DNA of 64,000 nt from Phormidium sp. FACHB-1136. Lineage in GTDB: Bacteria > Cyanobacteriota > Cyanobacteriia > Phormidesmidales > Phormidesmidaceae. Within the stretch, counting starts at the first letter, position 1. Each line of letters opens with the position of its first letter. The notes beneath the pieces were generated by a model. That model searched no databases. It was not told the DNA's origin and worked only from the letters and a program-made list of their open reading frames with translations. The stretch spans positions 53,868-117,867 of the forward strand of contig NZ_JACJRS010000003.1 in NCBI RefSeq assembly GCF_014697375.1. The letters are read 5' to 3'. Position numbers and translations under genes: made by a program. Positions 18,407 through 28,112 of the stretch are shown piece by piece.

Positions 18407-20563
18407 ATGGCGACATTTTTGCTGGAAGTGGGCACCGAAGAATTGCCCGCCAGTTTTGTAAGCGATGCCCTGGCTCAGTGGCAACAGCGGGTGGTGGCGG
18501 ATCTGGAAGAACAGGCCCTTGCCCCAGAACTGGTGCGGTTTTACGGCACGCCTCGGCGGTTGGCCATGGTGCTAAAGGGGTTGCCCGACCGCCAGCCCGA
18601 CCGCACAGAGGAAGTCAAAGGCCCCCCGGCCCAGGCCGCATTTAAAGATGGCCAGCCCACCAAGGCCGCTGAAGGCTTCGCCCGTTCCCGTGGGGTAGAC
18701 CTCGATGCCTTGGAAGTGCGCGAGACCGATAAGGGAGCCTTTGTGTTTGTCACCCAGGCCATCGCCGGAAGACCCGCCGCCGAGGTGTTGACGGAACTGA
18801 TCCCCGGCTGGATTTTGAACCTAGAGGGCAAGCGCTTCATGCGGTGGGGCGATGGCGACCTGCGCTTTCCCCGGCCCATTCGCTGGCTGGTGGCGCTGCT
18901 CGATAGCGAAGTGCTGCCCCTCACCCTCGAAAATGGCTCGATTACCTGCCAGAGCGGACGCCATTCCCAAGGCCACCGAGTCTTGGCCCCAGAACCTCTG
19001 CCCCTCAAGCAGGCCCAAGACTATGGGGAAACCCTGCGCCACGCCTTTGTGGAAATTGACCCCGTGGCCCGTCGCCTGTTGATTCAAAAGCAGGTGGAGG
19101 ATGCGGCCAAAAAGCTGAGCGGCGTGCCCGTGATTTCCGAATCCCTATTAGACGAAGTGACCAACCTGGTGGAATGGCCCACCGCCGTCGTCGGCCAGTT
19201 TGACGCGGAATTTTTGGAACTGCCGCCGGAGGTCGCCACCATGGAAATGGAGAGCCACCAGCGCTATTTCCCGGTGCGAAAGTCGGCCCAGTCTGCGGAT
19301 TTGATGCCCTATTTCATCACCATTTCCAACGGCGATCCGGCCAAAGCCGCCATCATCGCCGAGGGCAACGCCAGGGTGATCCGTGCCCGCCTGTCGGACG
19401 GTAAGTTTTTCTTCGATGCCGACCGGGCTGTTCCCCTAGAAGACTTCGTCACCAAGCTGGAAACCGTCACCTTTGAGGAACGGCTGGGTTCCATGGCCGC
19501 CAAGGTGCAGCGCATCGAGGCCATCGCCGCCCGCATTGCCGACCAGCTTGGGGTAGAGACCGCTACCCGCCAGCACCTCCAGCGAGCCGCCCACCTGTGC
19601 AAAGCGGATTTGGTCTCCCAAATGGTGGGAGAATTCCCCGAACTCGAGGGGGTGATGGGCCAAACCTACGCTAGCCACAGCGGCGAACCCGACGCCGTCG
19701 CCACCGCCATCTTTGAGCACTACCTACCCCGTGGTGCCCACGACCAACTGCCCCAAACCCTGGTGGGCCAAGGGGTGGGTTTGGCGGATCGATTGGATAC
19801 CCTGGTCAGCATTTTTAGCCTTGGCGAAAAGCCCAGCGGTTCCTCCGACCCCTTTGCCCTGCGCCGCGCCGCCAATGCCGTGGTGAATATCATCTGGGCG
19901 GCGGGGTTGCCCCTCAACCTGCTGGCCCTGCTTCAGGCGGTAGTGGCCGATGCCGTCGCCAATCCAGATGTCCCCATTACCGAAGCCGAACCGCTGCTGG
20001 GTCAACTGCGCGACTTCTTTTTGCAGCGAGTACAAACCCTGCTCCAGGACGAACTCGGCATTGACTACGACCTAGTAAACGCAACCCTCGGAGAAGACAA
20101 TCCCACCTACGCCGACCGCGCCTTGGTGGATTTGCTCGATGCCAAAAACCGGGCGCTGTTCCTCCAGGAAATCCGTCAGGATGGCCGCCTTGCTACCATC
20201 TACGAAACGGTGACTCGCGCCACCCGCCTTGCCGCCCAGGGCGACCTAGCCACCACCGTCCTCGACCCCGCCGGATTGGTGGATGCCCAGCAGTTCCAAT
20301 CCCCCGCTGAGCAAGCGTTTTTGGATACCCTAGAAACCCTGCTGCCCCAAACCCAAGCCGCCCAGGCCAGCCGCGACTACCAGCAGTTGCTCTCTGGTCT
20401 TCAGCAGGCGATCCCCGTGGTCAGCGGCTTCTTCGATGGCCCCGACAGCGTACTGGTGATGGACGAGAATCCCACCATCCGCCAAAACCGCCTGAATCTG
20501 CTGGGTCTGCTGCGCAACCATGCCCTTGTCCTGGCCAACTTTGGGGCCATCGTTAAAGGTTAA
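18407..20563 (+). CDS. glyS: Glycyl-tRNA synthetase beta subunit
   Basis: Beta chain of the bacterial alpha2-beta2 glycyl-tRNA synthetase; it binds tRNA-Gly while the alpha chain holds the active site. 718 residues, normal for the family. The start is fixed by the conserved N-terminus [17 protein letters not shown] at 18407; an open frame extends upstream only through a heptamer array. Other family marks are [29 protein letters not shown] and GKFFFDAD, and the C-terminal anticodon-binding-like part ending in [18 protein letters not shown]. The alpha-subunit gene is not in the window. Confidence 0.96.
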   Translation: MATFLLEVGTEELPASFVSDALAQWQQRVVADLEEQALAPELVRFYGTPRRLAMVLKGLPDRQPDRTEEVKGPPAQAAFKDGQPTKAAEGFARSRGVDLDALEVRETDKGAFVFVTQAIAGRPAAEVLTELIPGWILNLEGKRFMRWGDGDLRFPRPIRWLVALLDSEVLPLTLENGSITCQSGRHSQGHRVLAPEPLPLKQAQDYGETLRHAFVEIDPVARRLLIQKQVEDAAKKLSGVPVISESLLDEVTNLVEWPTAVVGQFDAEFLELPPEVATMEMESHQRYFPVRKSAQSADLMPYFITISNGDPAKAAIIAEGNARVIRARLSDGKFFFDADRAVPLEDFVTKLETVTFEERLGSMAAKVQRIEAIAARIADQLGVETATRQHLQRAAHLCKADLVSQMVGEFPELEGVMGQTYASHSGEPDAVATAIFEHYLPRGAHDQLPQTLVGQGVGLADRLDTLVSIFSLGEKPSGSSDPFALRRAANAVVNIIWAAGLPLNLLALLQAVVADAVANPDVPITEAEPLLGQLRDFFLQRVQTLLQDELGIDYDLVNATLGEDNPTYADRALVDLLDAKNRALFLQEIRQDGRLATIYETVTRATRLAAQGDLATTVLDPAGLVDAQQFQSPAEQAFLDTLETLLPQTQAAQASRDYQQLLSGLQQAIPVVSGFFDGPDSVLVMDENPTIRQNRLNLLGLLRNHALVLANFGAIVKG

Positions 20564-20608
20564 GCTGATTTTGCGTTAGAAGAGAGAGGAGGTATCCGAG
20601 TTTTTCCC

Positions 20609-21805
20609 ATGACAGACGCTCCCCGACATATCTGTATCCTTGGCGGCGGCTTTGGTGGCCTATACACGGCGCTGCGGCTGAGCCAACTACCCTGGGAAGA
20701 CAACCCGCCTACCATAACGTTGGTGGATCATCGGGATCGGTTTCTGTTTTTGCCGCTGCTCTACGAACTGGTGACCGGGGAGTTGGAAACCTGGGAGGTG
20801 GCCCCTCCCTACGCGGATGTGCTGGCGGGTACCCAAATTCGCTTTCGGCAGGCGGAGGTGACGAACATTGACCTAGCGCAAAAGCAGGTTAGCCTCAGCC
20901 AAGGATCGCCCTTGACCTATGACTACCTCGTTCTCGCCCTAGGCGGCAGCACCCCCATGGATATGGCCCCCGGCGTGGCGGAACATGCCCTGGCCTTTCG
21001 CACCTTGCAGGATGCCTATCACCTGAAGGAGCGGTTGCGGATTTTGCAAGCCTCCGAGGCCGATAAGATTCGAGTGGCGGTGGTGGGCGGTGGTTACAGT
21101 GGCGTGGAAGTGGCCTGCAAGGTGGCCGAGCACCTGGGCGAACGGGGCCGAGTGCGCCTGGTGGAACGCACGGATACCGTTCTGCGCACCTCCCCAGAGC
21201 ACAACCGCCAGGTGGCCCAAAAGGTACTGGCCGACCTAGGGGTGTGGGTGGACTTAGAAACCGCCGTGGAGAACGTCACCGCCGACACCATCAGCCTCAC
21301 CTATCGCGGGCAAACCGATATTCTGCCCGTGGATGTGGTGCTGTGGACGGTGGGCACCCGCGTCAACAACATTGTCGCTAGCTTGCCTCTGAAGCACAAC
21401 GAACGGCAACAGGTTATCGTGCAGCCCACCCTAAATGCGGTGGATCACCCCGGCCTCTACGCCCTAGGCGACTTGGCCGACTGTCGCGATGCCGAAGGTC
21501 AACAAATGCCCACCACCGCCCAAGTGGCCCTGCAACAGGCTGATTTTGTGGGCTGGAACATCTGGGCCAGCCTGACGGATCGCCCCCAACTGCCCTTCCG
21601 CTACCGCCACCTAGGGGAGATGATTACCCTCGGCACCCACCGCGCTACCCTGACTGGGCTGGGCATTGAACTAGAGGGCGAACTGGCCCACGTCGCCCGC
21701 CGACTGGCCTATCTGTACCGAATGCCCACCCTGTCCCATCAAATTCGCGTGGGGCTAAACTGGATGACCCAGCCCCTGCGGGATGTGCTGTCCTCGTTAT
21801 CTTGA
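20609..21805 (+). CDS. Type-2 NAD(P)H dehydrogenase-like flavoprotein
   Basis: FAD protein that passes electrons from NAD(P)H to a quinone on the membrane surface. 398 residues with two Rossmann motifs: FAD-binding ILGGGFGGLY at 10-19 and NAD-binding VAVVGGGYSGVE near 156-167; ALGDLAD near 290 is the second FAD contact. Length and features fit the NdbB-like branch of cyanobacteria (in Synechocystis NdbB takes part in vitamin K1 synthesis as a demethylphylloquinone reductase), but the branch is not certain. It follows glyS by 45 bases and has a GAGAGGAGG ribosome site, so it may be co-transcribed with glyS. Confidence 0.85.
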   Translation: MTDAPRHICILGGGFGGLYTALRLSQLPWEDNPPTITLVDHRDRFLFLPLLYELVTGELETWEVAPPYADVLAGTQIRFRQAEVTNIDLAQKQVSLSQGSPLTYDYLVLALGGSTPMDMAPGVAEHALAFRTLQDAYHLKERLRILQASEADKIRVAVVGGGYSGVEVACKVAEHLGERGRVRLVERTDTVLRTSPEHNRQVAQKVLADLGVWVDLETAVENVTADTISLTYRGQTDILPVDVVLWTVGTRVNNIVASLPLKHNERQQVIVQPTLNAVDHPGLYALGDLADCRDAEGQQMPTTAQVALQQADFVGWNIWASLTDRPQLPFRYRHLGEMITLGTHRATLTGLGIELEGELAHVARRLAYLYRMPTLSHQIRVGLNWMTQPLRDVLSSLS

Positions 21806-22237
21806 CCATACCCAGAGCAAGGCCGCCAGCGGAAGCAGGCTTCGTGAGTCTCTGACACCGCGCATCAAACTTTGCCCAGACTCTGGCCCCCGCTGTGGTG
21901 AGGCTGGAGCCTTGAAGACGGAATCCCGGCAACGTCTGGGCGCGAGGGAGGTCTTATCCCAAATCCGAATTAGAAAACCTCGATTCCCAACCCGTCAAAC
22001 CGTAGGGGTGAGGTCTCCTCGCCCGTTTGCACCGGGGGTAAGCCATCAGGATTGAGTATTACAAATCTCGATGGGTAAGGGGTTTGGCCTTGGGGCCGCT
22101 GTAGGTGGTCGAGCCATGCCATCCCCCACCCCTGGGTATTTGTCGGTCACGGAACCCCCTAGCCCACAGGGCGACATTTTTGGGGTGCGGATATCAACCT
22201 CCGCCCCAACACCATCATGGTAGCCCTTAGTTTAGGC
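21806..22237. other. Intergenic stretch with a dispersed repeat
   Basis: 432 bases between two genes that converge. It contains a 102-base element (21961-22062) that recurs at 42571-42672. The rest shows GC-rich short dyads (for example GGGGTGCGG/CCGCCCC near 22185-22211) without a clear U-tract, and no coding potential that I trust. Confidence 0.6.
21961..22062. repeat. Dispersed intergenic repeat, copy 1
   Basis: 102 bases from AAATCCGAATT to AGTATTAC, about 76% identical to 42571-42672 in the same orientation. The centre folds as GGGTGAGG (22006-22013), loop TCT, CCTCGCCC (22017-22024). The other copy keeps the stem but has loop AGA. Conserved ends with changed bases in between, stem retained, suggest an old mobile or structured element. 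Confidence 0.8.
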
Positions 22238-23554
22238 TTACCCCACCACCGCTCCGTAGATAATCCCGGACAGCGTGGCCATCACCACCACCAGCACCAC
22301 GAAGACCACGGTTTTTTTCGTGCCCATAATGCTACGGATCACCAGCATATTCGGCAGCGACAGGGCGGGGCCAGCCAACAACAGCGCCAGGGCGGGGCCT
22401 TGGCCCATACCGTTGCCAATCAACCCTTGCAGAATTGGCACTTCGGTGAGGGTTGCGAAGTACATGAAAGCTCCAGCCAGGGCGGCGAAGAAGTTGGAAA
22501 ATAGAGAGTTTCCTCCCACGGCCCAGGTAATCCACTGGGAGGGAATCAGCGCCTCTTGGCCAGGGCGACCGAGCAGCGCCCCCGCCACCAGCACGCCAAA
22601 GAACAGCAGCGGCAGAATTTGCTTGGCATAGTCCCAGGAGGACTGGAACCACTCACCCGCCTCGTCCTTGTCCGTACTGGTAAGCCAGGAGAGGCCGATC
22701 ACCGCTGCCCCAAAGGCCACCATGGGCTGGGCCGCAAACTGAAAGGCCAAGACCGTCGTTACACCCGCCACTAGGGCCACCTTGCCGGGGTTCAGATTCA
22801 GCCAGCGAATCAGCATCACCGCCAAGGCCACCCCTAGTCCTCCGGTGATCCACCATTTTGTGCCGTAGATTGCCCCCCAAAGGCCGACGATTTCCGCAGG
22901 TTTAGCCCAGTTGGCAAAGACCAGAATACCCACCATTACCCCAAAGAACAGGGCATTTTGCCACAGGGGACGGGAGGCTTCCGGTTCCGGGAATCCGGCC
23001 TGGGCCTCGATTTTCTCCAGTTCCTCTTTGCGGAAAATGAAGGCCATCAGCAGGCCAATCACCACACTGAAGCCAATCGCTCCCACCGCCCGCGCTATGC
23101 CTAGCTTCAGCCCCAGCACCCGTGCCGTCAGGATAATCGCCAGCACGTTGATGGCAGGGCCAGAGTAGAGAAACGCCGTCGCAGGGCCAAGGCCCGCCCC
23201 CATGCGGTAAATGCCTGCAAACAGGGGTAACACCGTGCAGGAACACACCGCCAAAATCGTGCCCGACACCGAGGCTACACTGTAGGCCAAAACCTTGTTG
23301 GCGTTGGCCCCCAGATATTTCATCACCGAGTCTTGGGAGATGAAGACGGCAATGGCTCCGGCAATGAAGAAGGCCGGAATCAAACACAGCAGCACATGCT
23401 CCTGGGCATACCAGCGCACCAGATACAGCGACTCAAACACCGCATTACGCAAGCGTTCTGAGTTCTGAATCGCCTCCACGGGCAGGTAAAAACAGGCCAG
23501 AAATCCCGCCACAATCCACAGCAACGGCTTCCATTCCGATTTCCAAAAATGCAT
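22238..23554 (-). CDS. Permease of the ArsP/DUF318 (YraQ) family
   Basis: Predicted membrane transporter of 438 residues with about ten membrane segments. The ATG at 23552-23554 is preceded by GGAGGAGG on the minus strand, which fixes the start. The motif VCSCTVLPLFAGIYRMG near 95-110, with its conserved cysteines, and AFLYSGPAINVLAI are marks of PF03773, whose members include arsenic and organoarsenical exporters and many of unknown substrate. A cytosolic loop near 205-235 is charged. It follows a small thioredoxin and a MerR regulator on the same strand, a known grouping. The likely substrate is a metal, metalloid or redox-active small molecule. Confidence 0.82.
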   Translation of the reverse strand: MHFWKSEWKPLLWIVAGFLACFYLPVEAIQNSERLRNAVFESLYLVRWYAQEHVLLCLIPAFFIAGAIAVFISQDSVMKYLGANANKVLAYSVASVSGTILAVCSCTVLPLFAGIYRMGAGLGPATAFLYSGPAINVLAIILTARVLGLKLGIARAVGAIGFSVVIGLLMAFIFRKEELEKIEAQAGFPEPEASRPLWQNALFFGVMVGILVFANWAKPAEIVGLWGAIYGTKWWITGGLGVALAVMLIRWLNLNPGKVALVAGVTTVLAFQFAAQPMVAFGAAVIGLSWLTSTDKDEAGEWFQSSWDYAKQILPLLFFGVLVAGALLGRPGQEALIPSQWITWAVGGNSLFSNFFAALAGAFMYFATLTEVPILQGLIGNGMGQGPALALLLAGPALSLPNMLVIRSIMGTKKTVVFVVLVVVMATLSGIIYGAVVG

Positions 23555-23617
23555 AAACGATCCTCCTCCCCAAGCTGGCTGGGGATCCTGTGGTGTAAAC
23601 AATGGGTGAGTCAGGAA

Positions 23618-23682
23618 AGATCCCAGGGTTCTGTCTGGGGCTGTATTAGCTAGCGCTGGTTAGATCAAGAACCCTGGGATCT
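23618..23682 (-). promoter_or_regulatory. Perfect 15-bp inverted repeat between thioredoxin and permease genes
   Basis: AGATCCCAGGGTTCT at 23618-23632 and its exact complement AGAACCCTGGGATCT at 23668-23682, loop 35 bases. In the minus-strand mRNA it makes a strong hairpin in the gap after the thioredoxin stop (23690) and before the permease start (23554), followed only by TTTCC. It could attenuate the permease or stabilise the upstream mRNA end. Confidence 0.6.
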
Positions 23683-23689
23683 GATTGCC

Positions 23690-23932
23690 TTAGCTAGGCA
23701 GTAGGGCGGCGATGGCGTCGGGTTCTAGCAGTTTGCCCTGGCTGAGGACTTGGCCGTTGACGACCAGGGCCGGGGTTTTCATCACGCCGCGCTTCACGAT
23801 TTCCATCGTGTCGGTAATGTGGGCCACCTCGGCCTCTAGCTGCCGATTGCCAATGGCCGCCTTGGCGTTGGCCTCTAGCTGTTGGCATTTCTTGCAGCCC
23901 GTGCCTAGAATCTCAACCTTTAGAGTAGTCAT
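23690..23932 (-). CDS. Small thioredoxin-like redox protein (thioredoxin_3 type)
   Basis: 80 residues from the ATG at 23930-23932, which has AAGGAAG upstream. The active-site pair is C13-K-K-C16 in LGTGCKKCQQLEANAK, followed by the cis-Pro region VMKTPALVVNGQVLSQG. This compact thioredoxin fold (TIGR00412-like) is often next to permeases of the family encoded downstream. It probably reduces a cysteine on the transporter or its substrate. Middle gene of a three-gene operon. Confidence 0.88.
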   Translation of the reverse strand: MTTLKVEILGTGCKKCQQLEANAKAAIGNRQLEAEVAHITDTMEIVKRGVMKTPALVVNGQVLSQGKLLEPDAIAALLPS

Positions 23933-24010
23933 CGTTAGCTTCCTTAAATAAAGTGAAATGAAAATAAATGGGGTGAAATCTGGGATCAGTGGAAAAGGAT
24001 CAGTGGGCAA

Positions 24011-24445
24011 TCAGTCCCTGGACTCTAGGGATGCCGCCGCCGTCAGCGAATGGGCTTGAAACACCACACACTGCTTTCCCTCGTCCGGTTGGGCCGCGCC
24101 TCGCTGGCACTGTTCCAAAAGGGGACTGAGTTGGGCCTTCAGGGCTTGCAGGTTGCGGATGGTTTCGTCGATCTGCTCCATTTTCCTCAGCAGCCGATCC
24201 TGCACCTCCCGGCAAGACAGGCGTTGGCCATCCTGGAGGGCCAGCAGTTCCTTAATGTCATCCAGGCTTAGCCCTAGGGTTTTGGCCTGGGTGATGAAGG
24301 TGAGCCGATCCAAATCCGTCTGGTCGTAGAGCCGATAGCCTGCCGCCGTGCGCTGGGGGCTAGGCATGAGGCCAATCCGCTCATAGAAATAGAGGGTCTG
24401 GGGGTTCAGCCCTAGGCGACGGGAGACTTCACCAACCTGAAACAT
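24011..24445 (-). CDS. MerR-family metal-responsive regulator
   Basis: 144 residues. N-terminal winged helix starts MFQVGEVSRRLGLNPQTLYFYERIGLM, the standard MerR start, followed by a long dimerisation helix. Cysteines at 78, 113 and 126 match in order the three thiol ligands of MerR; the first two are 35 residues apart, exactly as in the mercury sensor, while the last is 13 rather than 9 residues on. Sensing of a soft metal (Hg, Cd, Pb, Zn) is therefore likely. First gene of the merR, thioredoxin, permease operon. Its own promoter has the MerR layout (24477-24508). Confidence 0.9.
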   Translation of the reverse strand: MFQVGEVSRRLGLNPQTLYFYERIGLMPSPQRTAAGYRLYDQTDLDRLTFITQAKTLGLSLDDIKELLALQDGQRLSCREVQDRLLRKMEQIDETIRNLQALKAQLSPLLEQCQRGAAQPDEGKQCVVFQAHSLTAAASLESRD

Positions 24446-24476
24446 GGAGCGACCTCCGCTAGGATTCCACACCCAA

Positions 24477-24508
24477 AGCCTACTGCTTATACCCACGTAT
24501 AAGGTCAA
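24477..24508 (-). promoter_or_regulatory. MerR-type promoter with long spacer and dyad
   Basis: Read on the minus strand: -35 TTGACC (24503-24508), a 20-base spacer, then TAGGCT (24477-24482) as a -10-like box. The spacer holds the perfect dyad CTTATAC-GTGG-GTATAAG (24486-24503). An over-long spacer filled by a dyad is what MerR proteins bind and untwist. It lies 32 bases upstream of the merR start and would drive all three genes. Confidence 0.75.
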
Positions 24509-24763
24509 GGGTTTAAGGGAAATTCATGGCAGCATCCAGCAGGGCTAGCGCTCGTAGGCCAGGGCAAACCCATCCTCCAGGATCAGGGATCCTAGATCGT
24601 AACGTTGAGACAGATCCCCACTATGGCCTCTAGCGATACGCCACTCAAGCACTTTGAGCCGTTGTTGAATTGAGCACCAATAGCTGACCTGAGTGAGGGC
24701 ACCGTGGCCGTCATCAACGGCAAAACAACGGTGAAAAAATGCTCTGGGCGGAGGAAAATGGTC

Positions 24764-24791
24764 AAAAAAAAGGAGAGCCGATCAGCTCTCC
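24764..24791 (-). terminator. Rho-independent terminator after glgX
   Basis: On the minus strand GGAGAGC, loop of six, GCTCTCC (24772-24791) is followed by eight T (24764-24771). It lies 76 bases after the glgX stop codon. The rest of the 24509-24866 gap has no gene that I can support. Confidence 0.85.
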
Positions 24792-24866
24792 CTACCATCA
24801 GGGTGCATCTAAATACCATAATAACTCAAAAAAAGCATGAGGGGTGAGACCCCCTATTATTTTTTT

Positions 24867-26936
24867 TTAGCCATGATCTCGACAAAGGAGGACAACGGCG
24901 GATCGGGCGCTGACGGGGTAGAGATAGCTATCGACGGGGGGAGCGGCTTCAGGATAGCAAAAGTCGTTGGGGGGCGGGAGGGCGGTATCCACGACCCGAT
25001 GCCAGCGTTGGGGGAGGTTAAGCCTGGGAAGGTCGAAGACGAGAACCTCCCAGTAGGCATTGAGCATGACGTGGATCTGTTCGTTGGCGGCGGGGTGGCA
25101 CAGGGTAAAGGCAAGACTGTGAGAGTTCTCTGACCAGTCGGGCTGGTGCAGGCGGCAGCCATGCCAAACAATGTGGGGGGAGGGGTGCCAGGTTTGAGTG
25201 ACTTGCAGCAGTTGTTCGATGCTGAAAATCGATAGACCTTGGGTGAAGTGAATGATGCCTTGGGTGAAGCGTAACAGGTCATATTCCCGATCCACATCGT
25301 CCCAGTTGAACCAACTGAGTGCGTTGTTTTGGCAGTAGGCGTTGTTATTGCCCAGTTGGCTACGGCGAATTTCGTCACCCATGAGCAGCATAGGAGTGCC
25401 TTGGGACACGAACAACAGGGTGAGAAAGTTGCGGATCTGCTGTCGTCGCAGGTGTTCGATGGCGGGGGTATCCGAGGAGCCTTCCTGGCCGCAGTTCCAG
25501 CTATGGTTGGTATCGGTGCCGTCGCGGTTGGCTTCCTGGTTGGCTTCGTTATATTTCTGGTTGTAGGAAACTAAATCGTTGAGGGTGAAGCCATCGTGGC
25601 AGGTAACGAAGTGGATGCTGCGGTTGGGTTCGCGGTTGGGCTTTTGGTAAATGTCGGGGCTACCGAGGATACGGGCCGCCAGGTCGGGCACCGCGCCCCG
25701 ATCTCCCTTCACAAACTGGCGCACATGGTCGCGGTAGGGGCCATTCCATTCCGCAAAGCGGTCACCAATGAAGGTGCCTACCTGGTAGAGCCCTGCCGCA
25801 TCCCAGGCTTCGGCAATCAGTTTGGTGCCCGCCAGGATTGGGTCAGATTCAATGCTCCACAGAATCGGCGGATCCTCTAAGGGGTTGCCCGCCAAATCCC
25901 GCGACAGTACCGAGGCGAGGTCAAACCGAAAGCCATCGACGTGCATTTGGGAAACCCAGTAGCGCAGGCTATCGAGAATCATGCGCCCCACTACTGCATG
26001 GCTGGCTTTGAGGGTGTTGCCGCAGCCCGTGTAGTTGGCGTAGAAGGCGAGGTCGTCTTCTAATAAATAGTAGGTTTCGTTATCGATGCCCTTAAAGCTG
26101 AGGGTGGGGCCTTCGTGGTTACCCTCGGCGGAGTGGTTAAACACCACGTCTAAAATCACCTCAATGCCCGCTCGGTGTAGGGCTTTCACCATATCGCGAA
26201 ACTCGTTTACTGGCCCCAGCGGGTCTTTGCGAGAACTATACCCTCGGTGGGGGGCGAAGAAACCCAGGGTGCTATAGCCCCAGTAGTTCTGTAGTCCGGG
26301 CTGTACGTCTTGGGGGTCGAACTGGTGGATGGGCAGCAGTTCCACGGCGGTGATGCCCAGGTCTTGCAGGTAGGGAACTTTGTCGATAATGCCCGCAAAG
26401 GTGCCCCGTTCCTCCTCCGGCAGGTTAGACGAGGGGTGCTGGGTGAAGCCCCCCACGTGCATTTCATAGATAACGCTATTGGCATAGGGAATCCGCAGGG
26501 GCCGATCCCCTTCCCAGTCGTAGCTACGGTTGTCTACCACCACCCCCTTGAGGGCGGTGGCGCAATTGTCCCCCGGTAGAATGGCGGATTTGCGGTCGTA
26601 GAGGTCGTCCCCCACCACGGCGCGGGCGTAGGGGTCGAGCAACACCTTTTGAGGATCAAAGCGGTGGCCAAGCTCCGGATCGAAGGGGCCATGGACACGG
26701 TAGGCGTAGATTTGCCCCACCCGCAGCCCCGGCACAAACACATGCCAATAGTAGGAGGTACGGTTCCACTTTGGGTCGAGGGGGATGACGCGGCTAGGCT
26801 CTACAATATTTCCAGAATCGAACAGCAACAGTTCGATGCCCGTGGCGTGTTTGGAATAGATACAAAAGTTAATCCCAATGGCGTAGACGGTAGCCCCAAG
26901 GGGATAGCTCTGCCCAGGCAAAACGGTAGACGGCAT
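24867..26936 (-). CDS. glgX: Glycogen debranching enzyme GlgX (GH13)
   Basis: Isoamylase-type enzyme that hydrolyses alpha-1,6 branch points in glycogen. 689 residues: N-terminal carbohydrate-binding beta domain (1-150), then the catalytic barrel with VILDVVFNHS, nucleophile Asp in DGFRFDLA near 337, acid Glu in LIAEAWD near 374 and transition-state site FVTCHDG near 440. All catalytic residues are present. It is a single-gene unit with its own terminator at 24764-24791. It serves glycogen breakdown in darkness. Confidence 0.93.
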   Translation of the reverse strand: MPSTVLPGQSYPLGATVYAIGINFCIYSKHATGIELLLFDSGNIVEPSRVIPLDPKWNRTSYYWHVFVPGLRVGQIYAYRVHGPFDPELGHRFDPQKVLLDPYARAVVGDDLYDRKSAILPGDNCATALKGVVVDNRSYDWEGDRPLRIPYANSVIYEMHVGGFTQHPSSNLPEEERGTFAGIIDKVPYLQDLGITAVELLPIHQFDPQDVQPGLQNYWGYSTLGFFAPHRGYSSRKDPLGPVNEFRDMVKALHRAGIEVILDVVFNHSAEGNHEGPTLSFKGIDNETYYLLEDDLAFYANYTGCGNTLKASHAVVGRMILDSLRYWVSQMHVDGFRFDLASVLSRDLAGNPLEDPPILWSIESDPILAGTKLIAEAWDAAGLYQVGTFIGDRFAEWNGPYRDHVRQFVKGDRGAVPDLAARILGSPDIYQKPNREPNRSIHFVTCHDGFTLNDLVSYNQKYNEANQEANRDGTDTNHSWNCGQEGSSDTPAIEHLRRQQIRNFLTLLFVSQGTPMLLMGDEIRRSQLGNNNAYCQNNALSWFNWDDVDREYDLLRFTQGIIHFTQGLSIFSIEQLLQVTQTWHPSPHIVWHGCRLHQPDWSENSHSLAFTLCHPAANEQIHVMLNAYWEVLVFDLPRLNLPQRWHRVVDTALPPPNDFCYPEAAPPVDSYLYPVSARSAVVLLCRDHG

Positions 26937-27109
26937 AGGGGCACTCTCGACGACTAAGCGGGAAATGGGGCGTGGGCAACAGGACAGCGAGAACCGCTCT
27001 TGAGATTCTACCGGACAGTTCCCAATGGCCCCAACTCCACGCTGACCGAATCAACGCGATTACCCCCCGGAGGGTAGGATCTGATGCAGTAGGACAAAGC
27101 GAGTTGGCG

Positions 27110-27544
27110 TTAGCTAAAGTCTCGTAGCATTTTCTTGATTTCCAGGTTGTGCAGTTCCTCCTGGCCAATTTTGGTGCGGGCAAACTCTTCTAAATAGACG
27201 CTGGCGTTCTCCACCACGTCTAACAGTTGTTTGTACATGTCTAGGGCTTTTTGCTCGTGGTTTAGGCTTTCCTCCAGCAAATCCCTCACCCCGTGGCGAT
27301 TGTTTTCTTCGATGGGGGCAATGCGCTGGCTGGGGTGTCCTTCCAACCCGGTAATAATTTCCCCGGCCTCCTGGGCGTGTAGGAGCGATTCTGCCGCCTG
27401 GGCTTTGAAAAAGTCCACAATGGGAATTCGGTTTGGCCCCGTCACCATCAGGGAGCAGTGGGTGTAGCGCACCACCCCAGCCAGTTCAAACTCCATAATT
27501 TGGTTTAGCATCTCGATGGTGGCCTGGGTATTGAGGTCTCGCAT
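27110..27544 (-). CDS. Ferritin-like/bacterioferritin-type protein
   Basis: 144-residue four-helix protein. Di-iron ligands can be assigned as Glu in EFELAGVVRYTH (helix 1), Glu and His in AAESLLHAQEAGE (helix 2), Glu and His in LEESLNHEQKAL (helix 3) and Glu in GQEELHNLEI (helix 4). That is a complete ferroxidase centre of the bacterioferritin kind, in a protein slightly shorter than typical bacterioferritin. Role in iron storage or peroxide protection is inferred. Stands alone between glgX and an anti-sigma kinase-like gene. Confidence 0.88.
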   Translation of the reverse strand: MRDLNTQATIEMLNQIMEFELAGVVRYTHCSLMVTGPNRIPIVDFFKAQAAESLLHAQEAGEIITGLEGHPSQRIAPIEENNRHGVRDLLEESLNHEQKALDMYKQLLDVVENASVYLEEFARTKIGQEELHNLEIKKMLRDFS

Positions 27545-27659
27545 GGGTTCAACTCGCGTGGATGACTTAACGACTCCTTAACCCTAGCCTCAGTCCACGA
27601 AAAATCCAATGGGCCATTCGCCTTCCGAGGTGTGTGACAGTGGTTAGCATAGAAATGCC

Positions 27660-28112
27660 CTAGGCATAGGTTTTGTGTAAATGCAGGCAATTGCCCCGGT
27701 CGCTGGGGGTATAGCTGAGTTGATCGGCTACCAGGTACATGATTTTAAGCCCTCGTCCACCCTCGTCGTGGGGGCTATGGGTGCTGAGTTTGGTTTTGAG
27801 GACGGCATTGAGATCGAACCCCGGCCCCTGATCCCAAATTCGTACATCAACGGTGCAATTGGAGATGCTCACTTCGATCACCACAGGGGTGGTTTCTGGG
27901 AGCCCAACATGGGCGTGGCGCACAGCATTGGTAAAGCCTTCAATTAAGGCGAGTTGGCACTGCAACCAGAGCGCATGGGGGATGGGGGCTGTCTGAAATT
28001 GGTCAAACCAGGCCAACACCGATTTGAGTGCGGTGGGATCGGTGGGAGTTTGGATCTGGCTGGTCTGCTGGTAGCTCAAGGGGGGTTCTGGTGCCGCGAT
28101 GTCTTCTTGCAT
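27660..28112 (-). CDS. Anti-sigma regulatory factor-like ATP-binding protein (RsbW/SpoIIAB type)
   Basis: 150 residues with a GHKL ATPase fold: N box ALIEGFTNAVRHAH near 70-83, G1 box WDQGPGFDL near 110 and G2 DEGGRGLKIMYLVAD near 126-140. Such proteins are small Ser kinases that act in partner-switching control of sigma factors or of enzymes. No partner anti-sigma-antagonist gene is adjacent. ATP-binding residues are intact. Confidence 0.85.
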   Translation of the reverse strand: MQEDIAAPEPPLSYQQTSQIQTPTDPTALKSVLAWFDQFQTAPIPHALWLQCQLALIEGFTNAVRHAHVGLPETTPVVIEVSISNCTVDVRIWDQGPGFDLNAVLKTKLSTHSPHDEGGRGLKIMYLVADQLSYTPSDRGNCLHLHKTYA

